From Pseudomonadota bacterium (GTDB lineage Bacteria; Pseudomonadota; Alphaproteobacteria; Rhodospirillales; Magnetospirillaceae): a DNA stretch of 64,000 nt. The DNA is taken from contig JAJXUO010000002.1 in the NCBI GenBank assembly GCA_021782815.1, forward strand, positions 61,779 through 125,778, written 5' to 3'. Shown here in pieces: positions 8,978-20,715 of this stretch (its first letter is position 1; the number at the start of each line of letters is the position of its first letter). The notes under the pieces were generated by a model, which was not told the origin of the DNA, ran no database searches, and saw only the letters and a list, made by a program, of their open reading frames with translations. Made by a program: the position numbers and the translations under genes.

Positions 8978-11698
8978 TCACGCCGACGGCAACAGCCCCC
9001 GCAATCGATAAAGCGCCTCCAGGGCCTGGCGCGGCGACATTTCATCGGGATTGACGGCGCGCAAGGCCTCTTCCAGCGGCGAGGGGCCGCTGGGCGCCGC
9101 CGGGGCCGGACGGGCCATGGCCGCCGCGAACAGCGGCAGATCGTCGGCCAGCCGCGACACCGCCCCCGATTGTTCGCCGCTTTCCAGGCTGTGCAAAATG
9201 GTTTCGGCCCGGGCGATCACGCTTTCGGGCAGGCCGGCCAGCCGGGCCACATGGATGCCGTAGGAGCGGTCGGCGGCGCCCGGCCCCACCTCATGCAGGA
9301 ATACCACGTCGCCTTGCCATTCCTTCACCCGCATACAGTGGCAGGACAGCGACGGCAGCTTGGCGGCCAGGGCCGTCAGCTCGTGGTAATGGGTGGCGAA
9401 CAGGGCGCGGCAGCGGTTGACCTCGTGCAGGCTCTCCACCACCGCCCAGGCGATGGACAGGCCGTCGTAGGTGGCGGTGCCGCGGCCGATCTCGTCGAGG
9501 ATGACCAGGGCCCCCGGTCCGGCCTGATTGAGGATGGCGGCGGTTTCCACCATCTCCACCATGAAGGTGGAACGGCCGCGCGCCAGATCGTCGGCGGCGC
9601 CGACGCGGGAGAACAAACGGTCGACCACGCCGATGCGCGCCGCCTCGGCCGGCACGAAGCCGCCCATCTGCGCCATCACCGCGATCAGGGCGTTCTGGCG
9701 CAAAAAGGTGGACTTACCGGCCATGTTGGGGCCGGTGATCAGCCACAGGCGCTGGGCATCGGCCAGATCGCAATCGTTGGCGACGAAGCTTTCGCGCAAC
9801 GCCGCCTCCACCACCGGATGGCGGCCGCCTTGAATGGCGAAGGCCCGCCCCTCCTCCACCTCGGGCCGGGTATAGCGGCGGTCCACCGCCAGATCGCCCA
9901 GGGCCGAGGCCACGTCCAGCGCCGCCAGGGCCCGGGCGGCGGCGGCGATGTCGTCGGCCCGCGCCGTCACCTCGTCCAGAAGATCCTTGAACAGCTCCAG
10001 CTCCAGGGCCAGGGCCTTGTCGGCGGCGCCGCGGATGCGGTTTTCCAACTCGCCCAGCTCCACCGTGCTGTAGCGCACCCCCGAGGCGATGGTCTGGCGG
10101 TGGATGAAGGGTTCGCCCATGCGGTCGGCCTGCTTGGGCGGCACCTCGATATAATAGCCCAGCACATTGTTGTGCTTGACCTTCAGGGCGGCGACGCCGC
10201 TGAGCTCGGCGTAGCGGGCCTGCAGCGCCGCCACCAGGCGGCGGCTTTCGTCGCGCAGGGAGCGCAGCTCGTCCAGGCCCGGATGATAGCCGGGCGCGAT
10301 GAAGCCGCCGTCGCGGATCAGCAGCGGCAGCTCGGCGGCCAGGGCCCGCTCCAGGCGGTCCACCAGGGCGCCGTGTTCGCCCAGCTCCCCCGCCACCCGG
10401 CGCAACAGCGGCGGCGGCGTCTCCCAACCCTCGGCCAGGATCAGGCCGCGCAGGGCGGGAATCTCCCCCAGGGCGTCGCGCACCGCCGCCAGATCGCGGG
10501 GACCGCCCCGGCCCAGGGTCAGCCGCGACAGGGCCCGCTCCACATCGGGCACCTGGCGCAGCCGCTCGCGCAGCGCGCCGCGCAGGCCATGGCGGTCGAA
10601 GAAGAACTGCACCCCGTCCAGCCGTTCGGCGATGGCGGCGGGATCGGTCAGGGGCGCCGCCAGGTGCTGGGCCAGAAGACGGGCCCCGGCCCCGGTGACG
10701 GTGCGGTCGATGGCGTGCAAAAGGCTGCCCTTGCGCTCGCCGGTCAGGGTTTCCGCCAGCTCCAGATTGCGCCGGGTGGCGGCGTCGATCTCCATCACCG
10801 CGCCCTCGCCCAGGCGGCGCGGCAGGCCGAGGCGGGGCAACCGCCCCTTCTGGGTCAGCTCCACATAATCCACCAGGGCGCCGCCCGCCGCCAGCTCGGC
10901 CCGGCTGAAGGCGCCGAAGCCGTCCAGGGCGCGCACACCGTAAAGCTGCTCCAGGCGGCGGCGGGCATTCTCGGAATCGAACCGCGCCGAGGGCAGCGGC
11001 GACAGGATGGCCCGCGCCTCGCGGAACAGTTCGGCCAGGGCGGGCTGGGCGGTCAGGCGGTCGGGGGCCAGCAGCTCGCCGGGGGCCAGCCGCGCCACGG
11101 CGGCGGCGGCGGTCTTCACCGTTACCGGCTGCACCTGGAAATCGCCGGTGGACATATCGAGCCAGGCCAGCCCCAATTGCCCGCCGGCCTCGGCCAGGGC
11201 CGCCAGATAATTGTGGCGGCGGGCGTCCAGCAGCGCCTCCTCGGTAATGGTGCCGGGGGTGACCACCCGGATCACCCCGCGCTCCACCACCGATTTGGCG
11301 CCGCGCTTCTTGGCCTCGGCCGGATCCTCCATCTGCTCGCACACCGCCACCTTGAAGCCCTTGCGGATCAGCTTCGACAGATAGCCCTCGTGGCTGTGCA
11401 CCGGCACCCCGCACATGGCGATATCCTGCCCGGCATGGCGACCGCGCTTGGTCAGGGTGATGTCCAGGGCCTCGGCGGCCCTGACCGCGTCCTCGAAGAA
11501 CATCTCGTAGAAATCGCCCATGCGGTAGAACAGCAGGCAATCGGCGTGGGCATGCTTGATGGCCAGATACTGGGCCATCATGGGGGTGGCGTCGTCCAGG
11601 CTGGGCAGGGCGGCGGGCTGGTCCTCGGCAACGGTGTCGCGGCTGGTCAAGATGGGGTCCGGCGGGCAGGTGTGGGCGCAAACCCGGCACCTTATCAT
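8978..11698 (-). CDS. mutS: DNA mismatch repair protein MutS
   Basis: MutS recognises mismatches and drives ATP-dependent repair. The N-terminal mismatch-reading motif is present as [15 protein letters not shown], with the conserved Phe-x-Glu. The ATPase has Walker [14 protein letters not shown] near residue 655, followed by [20 protein letters not shown] and ATHYHELT. From the ATG at 11698 the product is 906 residues, near family length. A further upstream TTG (11734) has no good SD. The true start may even be some codons downstream, nearer the conserved MMAQYLAIK. First gene of the mutS-glnD-murJ operon. Confidence 0.96.
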   Translation of the reverse strand: MIRCRVCAHTCPPDPILTSRDTVAEDQPAALPSLDDATPMMAQYLAIKHAHADCLLFYRMGDFYEMFFEDAVRAAEALDITLTKRGRHAGQDIAMCGVPVHSHEGYLSKLIRKGFKVAVCEQMEDPAEAKKRGAKSVVERGVIRVVTPGTITEEALLDARRHNYLAALAEAGGQLGLAWLDMSTGDFQVQPVTVKTAAAAVARLAPGELLAPDRLTAQPALAELFREARAILSPLPSARFDSENARRRLEQLYGVRALDGFGAFSRAELAAGGALVDYVELTQKGRLPRLGLPRRLGEGAVMEIDAATRRNLELAETLTGERKGSLLHAIDRTVTGAGARLLAQHLAAPLTDPAAIAERLDGVQFFFDRHGLRGALRERLRQVPDVERALSRLTLGRGGPRDLAAVRDALGEIPALRGLILAEGWETPPPLLRRVAGELGEHGALVDRLERALAAELPLLIRDGGFIAPGYHPGLDELRSLRDESRRLVAALQARYAELSGVAALKVKHNNVLGYYIEVPPKQADRMGEPFIHRQTIASGVRYSTVELGELENRIRGAADKALALELELFKDLLDEVTARADDIAAAARALAALDVASALGDLAVDRRYTRPEVEEGRAFAIQGGRHPVVEAALRESFVANDCDLADAQRLWLITGPNMAGKSTFLRQNALIAVMAQMGGFVPAEAARIGVVDRLFSRVGAADDLARGRSTFMVEMVETAAILNQAGPGALVILDEIGRGTATYDGLSIAWAVVESLHEVNRCRALFATHYHELTALAAKLPSLSCHCMRVKEWQGDVVFLHEVGPGAADRSYGIHVARLAGLPESVIARAETILHSLESGEQSGAVSRLADDLPLFAAAMARPAPAAPSGPSPLEEALRAVNPDEMSPRQALEALYRLRGLLPSA

Positions 11699-11787
11699 GA
11701 AGGCGGCGGCCCTGTGAAACCGCTTTGGCGGCAAAAGCCGACTCTAGGAATTCCCTAAGGCTTGCGGCACAATGAGGGCGGTTTTTC

Positions 11788-12294
11788 ATGAGGATGACGT
11801 TCGTGACCGCGCAAAACAAAACACGCCGCGAAGTGGTGGGGATCATCGCCCGCCGCCAGGATTTCGACACCGCCATCGCCGCTCTGACCGCCGCCGGTTT
11901 CGAGCATGCCGACCTTTCGGTGCTGGCCTCGCATGATTCCATCGATGCCGCCGAAGGGTCCCGCGCCAGCTGGAAGGAGGCCCTGACCGGCCTTCTGGGG
12001 GAACTGCGCTACCAGGATCCGCTGGTGGCGGCCGGCTTCATCGCCATCGCCGCCGCGCCGCTGACCGCCGCCGCCGCCGCCGCCATCGCCGCCGGCGTGG
12101 GCGGAGCCGCCATCAAGGAGCTGATGGACGAGCTGACCGCCCGCCCGCACAGCGAAACCTTTTCCAAGGCCCTGGCCGACGGCCGCCTGCTTTTGTGGGT
12201 GCATGCCGCCGACCCGGCCCGCGAGGCCCTGGCCACCCGCATCCTGAACGAAAGCGGCGCCGCCGAGGTCCACACCAACGAACGCCCGCTTTAA
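11788..12294 (+). CDS. Hypothetical protein, 168 aa, with central Ala/Gly-rich hydrophobic segment
   Basis: I cannot assign a function. The N-terminal third (REVVGIIARRQDFDTAIAAL, then AAGFEHADLSVLAS) resembles the start of general-stress and DUF1269-like proteins. It is followed by one long Ala/Gly-rich stretch at about 76-110, likely a membrane hairpin or glycine-zipper segment. The C-terminus returns to an alpha/beta-looking region (GRLLLWVHAADPAREALATR). It is divergent from mutS and precedes maeB by 32 nt, so it may be co-transcribed with maeB. A second ATG lies two codons downstream. Confidence 0.7.
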   Translation: MRMTFVTAQNKTRREVVGIIARRQDFDTAIAALTAAGFEHADLSVLASHDSIDAAEGSRASWKEALTGLLGELRYQDPLVAAGFIAIAAAPLTAAAAAAIAAGVGGAAIKELMDELTARPHSETFSKALADGRLLLWVHAADPAREALATRILNESGAAEVHTNERPL

Positions 12295-12326
12295 AATAAA
12301 AATATTCCGAGAGAGACCCAAGCAAG

Positions 12327-14594
<2,268 letters not shown>

Positions 14595-14608
14595 GTTCAG
14601 GATCACGC

Positions 14609-14639
14609 TCTCCGGCGGGGCGCCGATCCCCGCCGGAGA
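14609..14639 (+). terminator. Strong hairpin after maeB
   Basis: A perfect 12-bp stem TCTCCGGCGGGG / CCCCGCCGGAGA has a 7-nt loop. No U-run follows, so it may be a weak or factor-assisted terminator. A smaller perfect repeat, CTGAAC-TAA-GTTCAG (14586-14600), encloses the maeB stop codon itself. Confidence 0.65.
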
Positions 14640-14741
14640 ATGTCATGGAACTGTCTTACCGCCGCGATTGCGGGTGTGCTGTTGTCCACAACGCTTCCCC
14701 ATCGCCTTCCGCCCAGGACCAGCAAGGACAGACCGCTTCAC

Positions 14742-16139
14742 ATGACGTCTTCGCGCATCACCCGACGTTCCCTGACGGCCATGGCCGTTCTCGCCCTGCC
14801 CTGGCTGCTGGTGTGCGCCACCCTCTATCTGCGGGGGCTGCTCGGCCTGGGCCCGGCCCTGCTGGCCCTGCTGACCGGCGCCACCCTGACCCTGCTGGCC
14901 GCCTTCCCCTACGGCAGCGACCTGTCGCGGCTGGCCGCCCATGCCCGCTCCCTGGCCCGTGGCGAGGACCGCCCGCCGCCGAAGCCCCATACCGCCCTGG
15001 CCGGCGACATGCTGGGAGCCCTGGTGCAGCTGCGCAAATCCTGGCGCGCCCAGGCCGACGAGGCGGAAGCCAAGGTGGAATTCCAGGAAACCCTGTTTGA
15101 AAGCCTGCCGCCGCCGCTGTTCCTGCTGTCGGGGCAACGGCGCATCGTGCGGGCCAATCTGGCGGCCCGCAAGATTTTCGGGCGCGAGCTGCAGGGCCGC
15201 GATCTGGCCGCCGTGCTGCGCAACCCGCCGCTTTTGGACGCCGCCGAACTGGTGCTGGCCGGCGAACCGGGCCGCGAGGTGGAGTTCGCCCTGCCCGGCC
15301 CCAGCGACCGCGAGTTCCGCGCCATGCTGGAACCCCTGCCGCACGACGGGGCCGAGGGCATCGCCGCCATCCTTACCCTGCACGACGTCACCGCGCTGCG
15401 GCTGATGGAACGCATGCGCGCCGATTTCGTCGCCAACGCCAGCCACGAATTGCGCACGCCGCTGGCCGCCGTGCTGGGCTTCATCGAAACCCTGCAAGGC
15501 CCGGCCCGCGACGATGCCGACGCGCGCGAACGCTTCCTCGCCATCATGTACGACCAGGCCTCGCGCATGTCGCGGCTGGTGGCCGATCTTCTCAATCTGT
15601 CGCGCATCGAACTGAACGAGCATACCCGCCCGGTGCAGCGCATCCATGTGGAGCAGATCCTGAAACGGGTGGTGGAAGGGCTGGAACTGCAGGCCGGGCA
15701 GCGCCGCATGGAACTCCAGATGATCCTGCCGGAAAGCCTGCCCGAGGTGATCGGCCAGGAGGACGAACTGACCCAGGTGTTCCAGAACCTGCTGGACAAC
15801 GCCCTCAAATACGGCCGCGAAGGCACGCCGGTGGAAATCACCGTCGACGTCACCACCGAACTGCCGCAGCCCATGGCGGCCAAAAGCGGCGAAGGTATCC
15901 GCGTGTCGGTGCGCGATCACGGCGACGGCATCGCCCGGGAACATCTGCCGCGCCTGACCGAACGTTTCTTCCGTGTCGATACCGCCCGCTCGCGGCGCAT
16001 GGGCGGCACCGGCCTGGGCCTCGCCATCGTCAAGCACGTCATCAACCGCCATCGCGGCGCCCTGAGCATCGAGTCCGATCTCGGCCAGGGCAGTTGCTTC
16101 ACCGTATTGCTGCCGGTGGCGCTGAAGGAAGGCAAATGA
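14742..16139 (+). CDS. phoR: Phosphate regulon sensor histidine kinase PhoR
   Basis: This inner-membrane sensor kinase phosphorylates PhoB when phosphate is low. From the ATG at 14742 it has 465 residues. Two N-terminal membrane segments lie within about 12-55, a linker and PAS domain at about 100-215, and the HisKA H-box ANASHELRTPLAAVLGF near 225-241. The HATPase has the N-box QVFQNLLDNALKYGREG and the G-boxes RDHGDGIAREHLPR and GGTGLGLAIVKHV. An upstream in-frame start (14640) would overlap the maeB terminator. The call rests on architecture plus proximity to pstB and phoU; no phoB is in the window. Confidence 0.85.
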   Translation: MTSSRITRRSLTAMAVLALPWLLVCATLYLRGLLGLGPALLALLTGATLTLLAAFPYGSDLSRLAAHARSLARGEDRPPPKPHTALAGDMLGALVQLRKSWRAQADEAEAKVEFQETLFESLPPPLFLLSGQRRIVRANLAARKIFGRELQGRDLAAVLRNPPLLDAAELVLAGEPGREVEFALPGPSDREFRAMLEPLPHDGAEGIAAILTLHDVTALRLMERMRADFVANASHELRTPLAAVLGFIETLQGPARDDADARERFLAIMYDQASRMSRLVADLLNLSRIELNEHTRPVQRIHVEQILKRVVEGLELQAGQRRMELQMILPESLPEVIGQEDELTQVFQNLLDNALKYGREGTPVEITVDVTTELPQPMAAKSGEGIRVSVRDHGDGIAREHLPRLTERFFRVDTARSRRMGGTGLGLAIVKHVINRHRGALSIESDLGQGSCFTVLLPVALKEGK

Positions 16140-16151
16140 GCGCCCCACCCA

Positions 16152-16328
16152 CAGGGTGATCGCATTTGCGTTCACCCTGGCTTCTTTTTGTCCGCTCAGG
16201 CGCCGGGCGCTGGCGTGCCGCCAGCTTGGCTGTCCTCACTTATGCCTCCGCTCACGCTCCGGCAACGCTCCGGCGCGCTCAATGCGCTAGTCAGCCGCTG
16301 ATAGCGGCTTCCATATGCGATCACCCTG
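16152..16328. mobile_element. MITE-like element, 177 bp, 14-bp terminal inverted repeats
   Basis: CAGGGTGATCGCAT at 16152-16165 is repeated perfectly in inverted form at 16315-16328. The interior has small perfect hairpins, CTGGCG-TGC-CGCCAG and AGCCGCT-GAT-AGCGGCT, and a tandem ACGCTCCGGC. It has no coding potential. The left end also folds locally (AGGGTGA...TCACCCT) and is followed by CTTCTTTTTG, so it can terminate phoR transcription. No target-site duplication is obvious. It may be a MITE or a structured intergenic RNA element. Confidence 0.55.
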
Positions 16329-16449
16329 CCCCCGCCCGCGACGGGGATGTTAAACTTCGTCATTTCCGTGTAATTCCCGTTGCCTTGCCCGAGCCGGCGG
16401 TATACCGACTGATTGACATGATATGACACCGCCGCAAGGAGACAGATCT
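16329..16449 (+). other. pstB upstream region
   Basis: This is the remaining leader between the inverted-repeat element and the pstB TTG start. It ends with the SD AAGGAG. CTTCGTCATTTCCGTGTAA (about 16355-16373) is only loosely like a Pho box; I do not call one. No other gene fits. Confidence 0.4.
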
Positions 16450-17241
16450 TTGCCCGCCACCGCCGCCTCGGCCCCGCAAGACAATCCCTCGCCCAAACTG
16501 ATCGCCCGGGACGTCAACGTTTATTACGGCACCAAGCACGCCCTGCAGCATGTGGACCTTGTCCTCAATAGCGGCGAGGTCACCGCCCTGATCGGGCCCT
16601 CGGGCTGCGGCAAATCCACCTTCCTGCGCTGCCTGAACCGCATGAACGACGGCATCGAGGGTTGCCGCGTGGAGGGCAGCATCACCCTGGACGGCCAGGA
16701 CATCGTCCGCGGCGTCGACCCCATCCTGCTGCGGGCCCGCATCGGCATGGTGTTCCAGCGCCCCAATCCCTTTCCCAAGAGCATTTACGACAATGTGGCC
16801 TTCGGCCCGCGTCTGCACGGCCTGGTGAGCGGCAAGGACGAGTTGGACGAGATCGTGGTGGGCAGCCTGCGCCGCGCCGGCCTCTATGAGGAGGTGAAGG
16901 ACCGCCTGGACGCCATCGGCACCGGGCTGTCGGGCGGACAGCAGCAGCGGCTGTGCATCGCCCGGGCCATCGCCGTCAGCCCCGAGGTGATCCTGATGGA
17001 CGAGCCCTGCTCGGCGCTGGACCCCATCGCCACCGCCGTGGTGGAGGAACTGATCGACGAGCTGCGGGAAAAATACACCATCATCATCGTCACCCACTCG
17101 ATGCAGCAGGCCGCCCGCATCTCGCAGCGCACCGCCTTCTTCCATCTGGGCAAGGTGATCGAAACCGGCCTTACCGAACAGATCTTCACCAACCCCCGGG
17201 AAAAGCTGACCCAGGGCTACATCACCGGCCGTTTCGGGTAA
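16450..17241 (+). CDS. pstB: Phosphate ABC transporter ATP-binding protein PstB
   Basis: This is the ATPase of the high-affinity phosphate importer. The TTG at 16450 is preceded by AAGGAG with 8-nt spacing; an ATG at 16423 is in frame but lacks an SD. The 263-residue product has Walker [20 protein letters not shown], typical of PstB, and the Q-loop [15 protein letters not shown]. The signature is [14 protein letters not shown] and Walker [16 protein letters not shown]. The Q-loop PNPFP and the post-Walker-A NRMND are PstB hallmarks. phoU follows after 12 nt. The permease and binding-protein genes pstSCA are not in the window. Confidence 0.95.
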   Translation: MPATAASAPQDNPSPKLIARDVNVYYGTKHALQHVDLVLNSGEVTALIGPSGCGKSTFLRCLNRMNDGIEGCRVEGSITLDGQDIVRGVDPILLRARIGMVFQRPNPFPKSIYDNVAFGPRLHGLVSGKDELDEIVVGSLRRAGLYEEVKDRLDAIGTGLSGGQQQRLCIARAIAVSPEVILMDEPCSALDPIATAVVEELIDELREKYTIIIVTHSMQQAARISQRTAFFHLGKVIETGLTEQIFTNPREKLTQGYITGRFG

Positions 17242-17253
17242 AAGGAGCTAGGC

Positions 17254-17949
17254 ATGGAACCGCATATCGTCAAATCCTTCGACGAGGCCCTGAACACCCT
17301 GCATGCCCAGGTATCGCGCATGGGAATTCTGGCCGAACATCAGCTGGGGCTGTCGGTCCAGGCGCTGGTGGACCGCAACGACGAGCTGGCCGCCCAGATC
17401 GTGCAGAGCGACGCCGAGATCGACGCCCTGGAGGCCGCCGCCAACGATCAGGTGATCCGCGTGCTGGCGCTGCGCGCCCCCGTCGCCGACGATCTGCGCG
17501 TGGTGATCACCGCCCTCAAGATCGCCAGCACCCTGGAACGCATCGCCGACTACGCCGCCAATATCGCCAAACGCTCCATCGTGCTCACTGCCATGCCCGC
17601 CGTGCCCACGGTGCGGCCCTTGCAGCGGCTGGGAAAACTGGTGCAGGGCCTGCTGGCCGACGCCCTCACCGCCTATCACGAGGGAAACACCGAACTGGCC
17701 CTGCAGGTATGGACCCGCGACAAGGAAGTGGACGAACAATATTCCGGCCTGTTCCGCGAGCTCTTGACCTACATGATGGAAGACAGCCGCAACATCACCC
17801 CCTGCAGCCATCTTTTGTTCGTGGCCAAGAACATCGAACGCATCGGCGACCACGCCACCAATATCGCCGAAATGGCCTATTTCCTGGCCACCGGCGGCGC
17901 CATCGAAGGGGCGCGCCCCAAGAACGACACCACCCTCATCCACGACTGA
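17254..17949 (+). CDS. phoU: Phosphate transport system regulatory protein PhoU
   Basis: PhoU is a cytoplasmic helical protein that couples the Pst transporter to PhoR and represses the Pho regulon when phosphate is ample. Its 231 residues form two three-helix repeats. Each has the metal-binding family motif: KIASTLERIADYAANIAKR in the first half and FVAKNIERIGDHATNIAEM in the second. An SD (AAGGAG) precedes the ATG by 7 nt. It is last in the pstB-phoU unit, followed by a strong terminator. Confidence 0.96.
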   Translation: MEPHIVKSFDEALNTLHAQVSRMGILAEHQLGLSVQALVDRNDELAAQIVQSDAEIDALEAAANDQVIRVLALRAPVADDLRVVITALKIASTLERIADYAANIAKRSIVLTAMPAVPTVRPLQRLGKLVQGLLADALTAYHEGNTELALQVWTRDKEVDEQYSGLFRELLTYMMEDSRNITPCSHLLFVAKNIERIGDHATNIAEMAYFLATGGAIEGARPKNDTTLIHD

Positions 17950-17953
17950 ACAA

Positions 17954-17985
17954 AAAAGCCGGTGGGCATCCGCCCACCGGCTTTT
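17954..17985. terminator. Bidirectional intrinsic terminator phoU / ppa
   Basis: AAAAGCCGGTGGGC pairs perfectly with GCCCACCGGCTTTT around a 4-nt loop. It lies between the convergent phoU and ppa genes. Confidence 0.93.
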
Positions 17986-18009
17986 CAACGAGTCCCAAAG
18001 GGCCGACGC

Positions 18010-18549
18010 TTACTTCTTGCCCTTCTTGCCGACGCGCTCGATGGCCTCGGTGATGATGCGGCGGGCTTCCTCGGCGCTGCCCCACCCGGTAACCTTCACC
18101 CACTTGCCGGGCTCCAGATCCTTGTAGTGCGCGAAGAAATGCTCGATCTGCTCCAGCAGGGTCTTGGGCAGATCGCTGTATTCGTTCACATCGTCGTAGA
18201 AGGGATGCAGCTTGGGATGGGGCACGGCCAGGATCTTTTCGTCCTTGCCGGCCTCGTCTTCCATCATCAGCACGCCGATGGGACGCGAGCGCATCACCGC
18301 GCCCGGCACCACGGCATGGCGGCCCACCACCAGCACGTCCACCGGATCGCCGTCGTCCGACAGGGTGTTGGGCACGAAGCCGTAATTGCAGGGATAGTAC
18401 ATGGCGGTATGCAGGAAGCGGTCGACGAACATCGCGCCCGAGTCCTTGTCCACCTCGTACTTGACCGGATCGCCCTTCAAGGGAATTTCAATCACCACGT
18501 TGATGTCATTGGGCGGGTTCTTGCCAATGGCAATCTTCTTCAGGTCCAT
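18010..18549 (-). CDS. ppa: Inorganic pyrophosphatase, soluble family I
   Basis: This enzyme hydrolyses pyrophosphate and pulls biosynthetic reactions forward. The start [20 protein letters not shown] at 18549 has AGGAAGG upstream; the longer frame to 18633 lacks support. The 179-residue product carries [33 protein letters not shown] and the signature DGDPVDVLV with its metal-binding Asp residues. Length matches bacterial family I enzymes. Monocistronic, between the phoU terminator and the AmpG-like gene. Confidence 0.97.
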   Translation of the reverse strand: MDLKKIAIGKNPPNDINVVIEIPLKGDPVKYEVDKDSGAMFVDRFLHTAMYYPCNYGFVPNTLSDDGDPVDVLVVGRHAVVPGAVMRSRPIGVLMMEDEAGKDEKILAVPHPKLHPFYDDVNEYSDLPKTLLEQIEHFFAHYKDLEPGKWVKVTGWGSAEEARRIITEAIERVGKKGKK

Positions 18550-18637
18550 CTCTTGCCTTCCTGCGATACGCGCCGGTACCCGGCGTCTCAAAGATGCCGC
18601 ACCATACGCCATCGCGGCCCCGCCTGCCAACAAGTCC

Positions 18638-19963
18638 CTATGGTTTCATACCCGCCGCGGCCTTTTCACGGGCGGCGATCCAGGCCAGCAGCAGCAGAGC
18701 CGGAGCGGTGACCACGGTGGTGAACAGGTAAAAGCCGGTCCAGCCCCACAGCAGCGACAGCGCCCCGGCGCTGGAGGCGAACAGGGTGCGCCCCAAAGCC
18801 GAAAGCGACGACAGCAGGGCATATTGCGTGGCGGTATAGGCGGTGTTGCACAGGCCCGAAAGATAGGCCACCACCGCCGCGCCGGCCATGCCGCCGGTGA
18901 GGTTCTCGGCGAACACGCACAGCGCCAGCACTTCGACCCGATGCCCGGCCTGGGCCTGCAGCACATAGAACAGATTGCCCGCCGACTGCAAAAGACCGCA
19001 CAGCATCAGCGCCTTCAACGGCCCGATGCGGGCGGTGAGCGCCCCGCCCAGCAGGCTGCCGGCCACGGTGGCGAAAAAGCCGAACAGCTTGCTGACGGTG
19101 GCGATTTCCGCCAGCGAAAAGCCCATGGCCTTGTAAAGCGGCATGGCCATGCTGCCGGCCATGGCCTCGCCCAGCTTGTAGCCCACCACGAACACCAGAA
19201 TGGCGGCCCAGGAGCGCCGGGTCATGAAATCGCTGAACGGGCAGACCACGGCGGCATAAAGACTGGCCAGCACCCGGCCGCGCCAGCCTTCGAGATGGGG
19301 GCGGCTCTCCAGGAACAGGGCGGCGCGCCGCTCCCGTTCCAGGGTCTGGGCCGAACAGCCGGCCTCGGGCTCGGGCCCCAGCAGGAACACCGCCAGCCCC
19401 ACCCCGACGCAGGCGGCCATGCTTGCATAGGCCGCCAGCCAGCCGAACCGGGACGCCACCAGCAACGCCCCGGCCCCCGACAGCAGCATGGCGATACGGT
19501 AGCCGGTCTGTACCGCGCCGGCCCCCGGCCCTTGCAAATGCGGCTCCAGCAGCTCGACGCGGTAGGCGTCGATGACGATATCCTGGCTGGCCGAGAGAAA
19601 GGCCACCAGCAGGGCCATCAGCGCCATCAGCCCCAGATCGCCCTTGGGCGAACAGGCCCCCAGCCCCAGCAGCGCCGCCATCAGGGCCAGCTGAAGGGTC
19701 ACACCCCAGCCGCGCCGCCGCCCCAAGGGCAGCGGCGGCGGCAACCGGTCCAGCAACGGCGACCACAGGAACTTGCAGGCATAGGGGGTGCCCACCAGGG
19801 CGAAATAGCCGATGGCGGCGCGGTCGACCCCGGCGGTGGCCAGCCAGGCCGACAGGGTGGAATAGGTCAGCAGCAGGGGCAGGCCGCTGGAAAAGCCCAA
19901 CAGCAGCACCGCCAGCACCCGGCGGTCGCGATAAGTGGTCCAGGAGTCGCCCCAGGCGGACAT
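18638..19963 (-). CDS. AmpG-like major facilitator carrier
   Basis: This 441-residue polytopic membrane protein has about 12-14 hydrophobic segments. The N-terminal part, [21 protein letters not shown], and the loop [14 protein letters not shown] are characteristic of AmpG, the permease that imports muropeptides for cell-wall recycling. [16 protein letters not shown] in mid-protein is another AmpG-family feature. No amidase (ampD) or beta-lactamase regulator lies nearby to confirm the substrate. Family assignment is firm, function slightly less so. Its stop lies 88 nt upstream of the ppa start. Confidence 0.87.
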   Translation of the reverse strand: MSAWGDSWTTYRDRRVLAVLLLGFSSGLPLLLTYSTLSAWLATAGVDRAAIGYFALVGTPYACKFLWSPLLDRLPPPLPLGRRRGWGVTLQLALMAALLGLGACSPKGDLGLMALMALLVAFLSASQDIVIDAYRVELLEPHLQGPGAGAVQTGYRIAMLLSGAGALLVASRFGWLAAYASMAACVGVGLAVFLLGPEPEAGCSAQTLERERRAALFLESRPHLEGWRGRVLASLYAAVVCPFSDFMTRRSWAAILVFVVGYKLGEAMAGSMAMPLYKAMGFSLAEIATVSKLFGFFATVAGSLLGGALTARIGPLKALMLCGLLQSAGNLFYVLQAQAGHRVEVLALCVFAENLTGGMAGAAVVAYLSGLCNTAYTATQYALLSSLSALGRTLFASSAGALSLLWGWTGFYLFTTVVTAPALLLLAWIAAREKAAAGMKP

Positions 19964-20048
19964 GCGCTTTCCTTTCTCCGGTCATTTCCCGGATGCCAGT
20001 CCGCCGCCGATATGGAAGGATGGGGCACCCGGATCACGCGGAACCACC

Positions 20049-20684
20049 ATGGCCTTCTGTCTCCTGTGCGGCAAGCCCCTCGATCACGCCACGCCGCCCG
20101 AGCATGTGCTGCTCGACTGCCTGGGCGGCCGCAAGAAAAGCAAGCGTCTGCTGTGCCGGGCCTGCAACAGCCGCCTGGGCGGCACGGTGGACGCCGCCCT
20201 GGCCCGCCGGGTGGCGCCGTTCCGCGCCGCCCACCATCTGCCCGGCGGCAGCCGCAACCGCTGGCCCGACGGTCCGCCCGACCCCGCCCCGCCGCCGCTG
20301 GACGACGACGTCGCCCGCGCCGCCATCGCCAAGATGGGGCTGCTGCTGTGGGCGCAAGGCCTGGGCGCGGCGGAAATGGCCCGTCCCTGCTGGCGGGCCG
20401 CCCTGGCCCGGCTGGCCGAAGGGGTGCCGCCGCCGCCGGCCGCAACGCCGCTTCTGGTCCCGGCCACGCCGCTCAATGCCGAGGATTTCGGCCCCTGGGC
20501 CCATCGCCTATGGGCCTTTAGCGACGACGAGGGCCGCGTCCTGGCCGGGGCCGCGCTCTACGGCCAGCCCGGCCTCAGCCTGGAGCTTTGCCCCGCCGGC
20601 GCCGCGCCCCGCCGCCATCTGCTGCTGCTGGCCGACCCCCGCCGTCCGGCCCATTGGGCCGAACTCGGGCCCCGCCCGATATGA
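20049..20684 (+). CDS. HNH-like zinc-motif protein, 211 aa
   Basis: The N-terminus has CLLCGKPLDHATPPEHVLLD followed about 15 residues later by LLCRACNSRLGG. This CxxC...EH...CxxCN pattern matches the zinc-binding HNH fold used by restriction and homing nucleases. After residue about 55 the sequence is Pro/Ala-rich and I recognise no domain. It is monocistronic with no methylase or restriction partner beside it, so a restriction role is not supported. The start at 20049 is the only ATG directly before the zinc motif. Confidence 0.6.
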   Translation: MAFCLLCGKPLDHATPPEHVLLDCLGGRKKSKRLLCRACNSRLGGTVDAALARRVAPFRAAHHLPGGSRNRWPDGPPDPAPPPLDDDVARAAIAKMGLLLWAQGLGAAEMARPCWRAALARLAEGVPPPPAATPLLVPATPLNAEDFGPWAHRLWAFSDDEGRVLAGAALYGQPGLSLELCPAGAAPRRHLLLLADPRRPAHWAELGPRPI

Positions 20685-20686
20685 AG

Positions 20687-20710
20687 AGGGCCGCCCCTTG
20701 GGGCGGCCCT
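20687..20710. terminator. Hairpin between HNH-like gene and typA
   Basis: AGGGCCGCCCC pairs perfectly with GGGGCGGCCCT around TT, between two convergent genes. There is no clear U-run, so it may act weakly or in both directions. Confidence 0.7.
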
Positions 20711-20715
20711 GGATA

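Noticed and set aside
16355..16373. Pho box upstream of pstB
   Set aside because: CTTCGTCATTTCCGTGTAA is only loosely like two 7-bp direct repeats; not convincing.
16140..16422. Possible tRNA or other structured RNA gene between phoR and pstB
   Set aside because: Hairpins are present but no cloverleaf or anticodon arm; the terminal inverted repeats fit an insertion-like element better.
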